Source: Emticicia sp. CRIBPO
GTDB taxonomy: Bacteria; Bacteroidota; Bacteroidia; Cytophagales; Spirosomataceae
Assembly (NCBI RefSeq): GCF_009905725.1
Contig: NZ_JAAAKV010000006.1
Coordinates: 1 to 64,000 of the forward strand
Length of the DNA stretch: 64,000 bases
Direction of reading: 5' to 3'
The notes beneath the pieces are model-generated. The model was not told the DNA's origin. It did no database searches and saw only the letters and a list, made by a program, of their open reading frames with translations. This document shows positions 59,934-64,000 of this stretch, one piece after another (the stretch's first letter is position 1; every line of letters begins with the position of its first letter). The position numbers and the translations under genes were made by a program.

Positions 59934-60776
59934 TTATATCAGCTCTTTTCTGAACTCCCGCGGACTTTGTCCCTTGAAAGTCTTGAAGGTTTTGTTGAAG
60001 TGGGATATGTTATTGAAGCCGCTTTCGAAACAGACATCCGAAATGGTTTTGTCTTCCATTAATAATTTACAGGCGTTGTTCACCCTGAATTCATTGATAA
60101 AATCAGTGAACGTCATGTGGGTCATCTTCTTGAAATACCTGCAGAAAGACGGCACCGTCAGGTTGGCCACTTCAGCCACTTTCTGGATGTCGATCGGGTT
60201 CTGGAAGTTATTCTCCACAAAAGTATAAATCCTGTTGATGCGTTCTTCGTCCTGGTGCCGGTAATCAAACTTATTATCCCCGGAATTCAGAATGCTGTAT
60301 TCAGAGGTAGCCGACAATATCTTGAAGATGGAAAGCAGTTCGACAAGCCGCTCAAAATTGGAAAGCTGGATCATTTTATCCATTTTCTCAGCCACCGTTT
60401 TCCGGGTATTGCCTTTGAATGAAATGCCGTGAGAAGACCTTTCAAAGAGTTTTTTTACGTCCGCCATCTCCGGGGCTTCCAGAAAACCGGGGCCTAAAAA
60501 GTCTTCTTTCAGCTGGATAATGATTTCTTCATGTTCGCCAATCACCCCATAACCCAATCCCGTATGAGGAAGATTAGGGCCGATAAACATCACCTCTCCT
60601 TCCTCGTATTTCCCTAAATGATTACCAATGTGCAACTTACCACTCCCCTTGCGAACATAAATGATCTCAAACTCGGGATGCTGATGCCAGAAAAAGCGGT
60701 CATCCTTTGATTTCCAGTGAATCATTTTGAATGAGCTTCCGGTATCAGGGGCAATTTTCTCGTATTCAATTCTCAT
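59934..60776 (-). CDS. AraC-family transcriptional regulator with cupin sensor
   Basis: 280 aa. N-terminal cupin (about 15-100: HQHPEFEIIYVRKGSGKLHI, EEGEVMFIGPNLPH) for sugar or effector sensing; C-terminal AraC domain with two HTH motifs (about 180-278: IQKVAEVANLTVPSFCRYFK and ISDVCFESGFNNISHFNKTF, then GQSPREFRKE). Such regulators usually activate sugar-utilisation genes. It stands alone between the DUF4136 pair and rdgB, convergent with the former, so its target is not apparent in this window. Confidence 0.92.
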   Translation of the reverse strand: MRIEYEKIAPDTGSSFKMIHWKSKDDRFFWHQHPEFEIIYVRKGSGKLHIGNHLGKYEEGEVMFIGPNLPHTGLGYGVIGEHEEIIIQLKEDFLGPGFLEAPEMADVKKLFERSSHGISFKGNTRKTVAEKMDKMIQLSNFERLVELLSIFKILSATSEYSILNSGDNKFDYRHQDEERINRIYTFVENNFQNPIDIQKVAEVANLTVPSFCRYFKKMTHMTFTDFINEFRVNNACKLLMEDKTISDVCFESGFNNISHFNKTFKTFKGQSPREFRKELI

Positions 60777-60930
60777 GCCTTATTACCGCTACTTTTTGTT
60801 AAAGCCGAAACATGATGTTAATGTAGCACAAATATTGGACAATGTTGAAATAGTTTATGAATATTTTTTACCCCAATTTTGTATTGTTAAAATAGCCTTT
60901 CTAAGGCGGAATATACTTAACAAACCTAGG

Positions 60931-60970
60931 ATAAAAAATACGATAAGCGAGGCTTCCAGGCGTCGCTTAT
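60931..60970 (-). terminator. Terminator of rdgB with stop codon inside the stem
   Basis: Minus strand ATAAGCGA / TCGCTTAT with a 12-base loop, then CGTATTTTTTAT. The rdgB stop TAA (60969-60967) is part of the first arm. Confidence 0.8.
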
Positions 60971-61554
60971 TTTTTTATGAAGGCAAGCAGCTGCTGAACC
61001 GCCAGGCCACGGTGACTGATTTTATTCTTGGTTTCGGCCGGCATCTCGGCGAAAGTCTCCCCGTATCCTTCAGGAATAAACACCGGGTCATATCCGAATC
61101 CGCCTGTGCCCCTTTGCTCCTCTGTGATCCTGCCGTTTACCACACCCTCAAAAGTATGGGTCTGACCACCGGACATAAAAGTAATGACTGTTCTGAATCT
61201 TGCCCTGCGGTTCTCCTTTCCCTGCAGGTTGGCGAGCAGTTTTTCTATGTTCTTCCGGTGATTTCCGTGCTCTCCCGCATATCTGGCGGAATATACACCA
61301 GGCTCGTTATTCAGGGCCTCCACCTCCAGGCCTGAGTCGTCGGCGATGGTATCGAATCCGAATTTATCAAAGATGTACACGGCCTTCAGTTTTGAGTTCT
61401 CTTCGAAAGTGGTGCCTGTTTCTTCTATATCGTCGTAACAACCTGCTTCATTCATCGTTTTGACTTCGAAGCGGTCACCTAACATTTGCTGTAGTTCTTC
61501 TACTTTATGGGCGTTGTTGGTGGCAAGGCACAATAAGGATTTTGATGCTGACAT
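60967..61554 (-). CDS. rdgB: XTP/dITP diphosphatase (RdgB/HAM1)
   Basis: 195 aa from ATG 61554 (MSASKSLLCLATNNAHKVEE); a longer frame to 61626 runs through the upstream terminator. Family motifs: TNNAHKVEEL (about 11-20), ETGTTFEENSKLKA (about 45-58), DDSGLEVEALNNEPGVYSAR (about 71-90), GGFGYDPVFIPEG and NKISHRGLAV. It hydrolyses ITP, dITP and XTP to monophosphates, keeping abnormal purines out of nucleic acid. Downstream of prfA but separated by its terminator. Confidence 0.94.
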   Translation of the reverse strand: MSASKSLLCLATNNAHKVEELQQMLGDRFEVKTMNEAGCYDDIEETGTTFEENSKLKAVYIFDKFGFDTIADDSGLEVEALNNEPGVYSARYAGEHGNHRKNIEKLLANLQGKENRRARFRTVITFMSGGQTHTFEGVVNGRITEEQRGTGGFGYDPVFIPEGYGETFAEMPAETKNKISHRGLAVQQLLAFIKK

Positions 61555-61575
61555 GTTCTGATGGGTATAATGTGA

Positions 61576-61607
61576 AAACAAAAACCCCGATCCCACAAGA
61601 TCCGGGT
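61576..61607 (-). terminator. Intrinsic terminator of prfA
   Basis: Minus strand ACCCGGATC / GATCGGGGT (one mismatch), followed by TTTTGTTTTC. Confidence 0.65.
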
Positions 61608-61634
61608 CTGAATAATAGATGAACAAAGGGGCTC

Positions 61635-62708
61635 TTATGCCACCCCTTCCTTGATTCTATCGGCATTTTCAGCTATTCTCAGTTTCTCGATAAAGTCACC
61701 GATCTGCCCTTCCATCACCGTCGGAAGGTTATAAACCGTATAACCGATCCTGTGGTCAGTTACCCTGCCCTGGGGATAATTATAAGTCCTGATTTTATCT
61801 GATCTGTCTCCGGAACCTACCATCGATTTCCGCTCACCTGCAATGGCGTCGTTTCTTTTGGCCAGCTCCATTTCATAGATTCTTGAACGCAAAACCGTCA
61901 TGGCTTTGTCAAAGTTCTTGATCTGGGAGCGTTCATCCTGGCATTGCACCACAATTCCGGTCGGAATGTGCGTTACCCTGACGGCAGAATAAGTGGTGTT
62001 AACCGACTGCCCACCTGCACCTGACGAACAAAAAGTATCTTTACGGACATCGTTCATGTTGATCACCACGTCCACTTCATCTGCTTCGGGCAATACAGCC
62101 ACCGTAGCGGCCGAAGTATGAATCCTTCCCTGGGATTCTGTGGCCGGTACACGTTGCACACGGTGTACGCCCGATTCGAATTTAAGTTTACCGTACACAT
62201 CCTCTCCTTTTACACTCACTACGATCTCCTTGTATCCGCCGGAAGGGGCTTCGGTATAGTCCATCACCTGGAACTGCCATCCCTGCAAAACACTGAAACG
62301 CTGATACATCCTGAACAGATCACCTGCAAAAATAGAGGCCTCGTCGCCTCCAGTTCCGGCACGGACTTCCAGGATCACATCCTTGCTGTCGTTCGGGTCT
62401 TTCGGAATCAGCATGTCTTTCAGCAAATCCTCGGCCGCATCACGCTTAGGAAGCAGCTCTTCCAGTTCTATTTTAGCCATTTCTCTCATTTCCTCGTCCT
62501 TTTCATAAGCGATGAGGTCTTTGGCTTCCTGGATATTGGCTAAAAGCGTGGTGTATTTTTTATATTCGTTGACGATTTTTTCCAGGTCCTTATATTCCTT
62601 GCTGATTTTCTTGAATTTATTCATATCAGAAACAACCTCAGGCATCGTGATCTGCTGGGTTACTTCTTCAAATCTCTCCTTAATGGATTCTAACTGGTCT
62701 ATAATCAT
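61635..62708 (-). CDS. prfA: Peptide chain release factor 1
   Basis: 357 aa, usual RF1 length. The GGQ motif CSSGAGGQSVNTTYSAVRVT (about 228-247) acts in peptidyl-tRNA hydrolysis. The PAT-type stop codon anticodon region is covered by RVQRVPATESQGRIHTSAAT (about 182-201), which specifies RF1 (UAA/UAG) rather than RF2 (SPF). Ends in IEKLRIAENADRIKEGVA. Flanked by its own terminator and that of dxs. Confidence 0.97.
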   Translation of the reverse strand: MIIDQLESIKERFEEVTQQITMPEVVSDMNKFKKISKEYKDLEKIVNEYKKYTTLLANIQEAKDLIAYEKDEEMREMAKIELEELLPKRDAAEDLLKDMLIPKDPNDSKDVILEVRAGTGGDEASIFAGDLFRMYQRFSVLQGWQFQVMDYTEAPSGGYKEIVVSVKGEDVYGKLKFESGVHRVQRVPATESQGRIHTSAATVAVLPEADEVDVVINMNDVRKDTFCSSGAGGQSVNTTYSAVRVTHIPTGIVVQCQDERSQIKNFDKAMTVLRSRIYEMELAKRNDAIAGERKSMVGSGDRSDKIRTYNYPQGRVTDHRIGYTVYNLPTVMEGQIGDFIEKLRIAENADRIKEGVA

Positions 62709-62774
62709 TATTTACTCCTTTGGATAATAACACAAAATTAAGTTTTTTCGATCAGTTTTTGTAAGTCATCCTGA

Positions 62775-62811
62775 CCAAAACAAAATCCCTGCCTCATGGA
62801 TAAGACAGGGA
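62775..62811 (-). terminator. Intrinsic terminator of dxs
   Basis: Minus strand TCCCTGTCTTATCC / CATGAGGCAGGGA stem then TTTTGTTTTGG, just after the dxs stop. Confidence 0.8.
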
Positions 62812-62837
62812 TATCTATAGTTTACCGTACTCTTTAT

Positions 62838-64000
62838 CTAAATCAAAACCTTCGCGGCAAGGATCTGGCGGACAGCCGCGGCAATTCCGTTGGCATCAAA
62901 ACCACACTCTGCATAAAGCTCGTGCTGTTCCCCGTGCTCAACGATGGTATCAGGAATACCTAACCTCTTTACCTGGGCATGATAGCCATGGTCCATCATG
63001 AATTCCATAATGGCCGAACCTATTCCTCCCATCAGACAGCCGTCTTCGACGGTAATGATCTTGTCAAATTTAGCAAAGACTTCGTGTAAAAGGGCTTCAT
63101 CCAGCGGCTTGGCAAAACGCATGTCATAATGAGCAGCAGATACGCCCTCTGTTTTCAACTTCCCGATGGCTTCTGTGGCTTCATTGCCGATAGGTCCGAA
63201 AGTCAGGATGGCAACATCGTCTCCGTCAGCCACCTGGCGGCCTTTGCCGATTTCAATTTCTGTAAATGGCTTCCTCCAATCCGGCATAACCCCCGCTCCT
63301 CTGGGATAACGGATGGTGATGGCCTGTTTTCCCTGCTGCACTTTGTCAGACTGGGCCAGGAACATCAGATTACGAAGCTCCTCCTCGTTCATCGGAGACG
63401 ACACGATCATGTTCGGAATACACCTCATGAAAGCAATGTCATAGGCTCCGTGGTGTGTAGGTCCGTCGGCTCCGGCAAAACCGGCCCTGTCAAGACAGAA
63501 CACCACAGGAAGATGCTGCAGACAAACGTCATGAATCACCTGATCATAAGCCCTTTGCATAAAAGTGGAATAGATATTACAGAAAACCGTCAGCCCCCTC
63601 GTTGCCATTCCGGCAGAGAAGGTAACCGCATGCTGTTCGGCAATACCCACATCAAAAGCCCTGTCCGGCATGGCTTTCATCATGATATTGAGCGAAGACC
63701 CTGAAGGCATAGCCGGGGTAATCCCTACAATTTTATCATTCTTTTCTGCGAGTTCCACGATCGTGTTTCCGAATACATCCTGGAATTTAGGAGCTACGGG
63801 CTCGTTTATTATTTTTTTCTGGATTTCACCCGTCACTTTATCAAAAAGCCCCGGTGAATGCCATTTGGTCTGGTCTTTTTCAGCGGGAGCGTATCCTTTG
63901 CCTTTTTTGGTGAGGCAATGAAGGATTTTCGGTCCCGGAATGTCTTTGAGGTCTTTCAGCACATGTACCAGGTGATCAATATCGTGTCCGTCGATGGGCC
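62838..64000 (-). CDS. dxs: 1-deoxy-D-xylulose-5-phosphate synthase (N-terminus outside window)
   Basis: The frame runs off the right edge; 387 residues of about 640 are visible. A GTG at 63962 is internal, since the frame continues upstream through [17 protein letters not shown], a conserved Dxs block. Visible motifs: [40 protein letters not shown] (the E in the transketolase-like pyrimidine domain), [20 protein letters not shown] (about middle), then the C-terminal transketolase domain with [11 protein letters not shown] and [13 protein letters not shown]. Makes DXP from pyruvate and glyceraldehyde-3-phosphate with TPP, the first step of the MEP isoprenoid pathway. Confidence 0.96.
   Translation of the reverse strand, partial: PIDGHDIDHLVHVLKDLKDIPGPKILHCLTKKGKGYAPAEKDQTKWHSPGLFDKVTGEIQKKIINEPVAPKFQDVFGNTIVELAEKNDKIVGITPAMPSGSSLNIMMKAMPDRAFDVGIAEQHAVTFSAGMATRGLTVFCNIYSTFMQRAYDQVIHDVCLQHLPVVFCLDRAGFAGADGPTHHGAYDIAFMRCIPNMIVSSPMNEEELRNLMFLAQSDKVQQGKQAITIRYPRGAGVMPDWRKPFTEIEIGKGRQVADGDDVAILTFGPIGNEATEAIGKLKTEGVSAAHYDMRFAKPLDEALLHEVFAKFDKIITVEDGCLMGGIGSAIMEFMMDHGYHAQVKRLGIPDTIVEHGEQHELYAECGFDANGIAAAVRQILAAKVLI

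Noticed and set aside
63962-63962. GTG as start of dxs
   Set aside because: The frame continues upstream through the conserved GHDIDHLV block of Dxs; the gene is cut by the window edge.
1-64000. tRNA, rRNA, CRISPR array, prophage or intact insertion sequence
   Set aside because: No cloverleaf-like tRNA, no regularly spaced repeats with spacers, no transposase, integrase or phage genes were seen.

Overview
The window is chromosomal DNA of a Bacteroidota bacterium, most likely an aerobic gliding member of the Cytophagales. The grounds are secreted proteins with T9SS type A C-terminal sorting tails, a GldB-type gliding lipoprotein, TAnnTTTG-like -7 promoter boxes, A-rich leaders without Shine-Dalgarno sequences, and a LytS/LytTR pair. 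No rRNA, tRNA, CRISPR array, prophage or intact insertion sequence was found. The genus cannot be fixed from the sequence.

Layout. (1) 1-17.3 kb is a cell-surface region. It holds three exported repeat or T9SS proteins (1-4041, 12536-14182, 16225-17286), an exported beta-propeller lactonase, and an AT-rich glycan cassette (4740-11528: methyltransferase, two GT2 enzymes, a NeuD/PglD-like acetyltransferase and a GT4-GT2 fusion). The cassette lies between two arrays of short promoter-plus-terminator modules. (2) 17.5-24 kb has a Crp/Fnr regulator, a serine hydrolase lipoprotein, a VOC protein, a cluster of REP-like palindromes, a GDPD-GH16 fusion, a ROK kinase and EngB. (3) 24-32 kb, minus strand, has Fur, an MsbA-like ABC exporter, GldB, a DUF1684 protein, a LytTR response regulator with its LytS kinase, two small membrane proteins, and an ECF sigma factor followed by two tiny ORFs. 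(4) 32-46.6 kb is an envelope oxidation block: a PQQ-type sugar dehydrogenase with cytochrome c, a dienelactone hydrolase, a GMC oxidoreductase with its gluconate-2-dehydrogenase-subunit-3 partner, a giant HEAT/PVC-haem lipoprotein, a DUF1501 Tat protein and a DUF1549/DUF1553 planctomycete-type cytochrome. (5) 46.8-64 kb has AroB, a neutral ceramidase-like protein, DoxX, MsrB, a Crp/Fnr regulator followed by a five-gene acyl-CoA operon (SDR, thiolase, AMP-ligase, serine hydrolase, MFS), twin DUF4136 lipoproteins, an AraC regulator, RdgB, PrfA and a truncated Dxs.

The main discovery candidate is a bipartite box, TGTGACY-N16-GTCTMAATA, with a constant 16-base spacer. It stands in the correct orientation upstream of all three exported repeat/T9SS protein genes. 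It occurs four more times in gene-free DNA, each time followed within about 30-65 bases by a conserved intrinsic-terminator hairpin (AAAGCCGGA...TCCGGCTTT). This looks like an ECF-sigma-type surface-protein regulon with an array of putative short RNAs of about 65-85 nt, or the scars of lost gene copies. The array sits beside a glycosyltransferase cassette that may modify the surface proteins.
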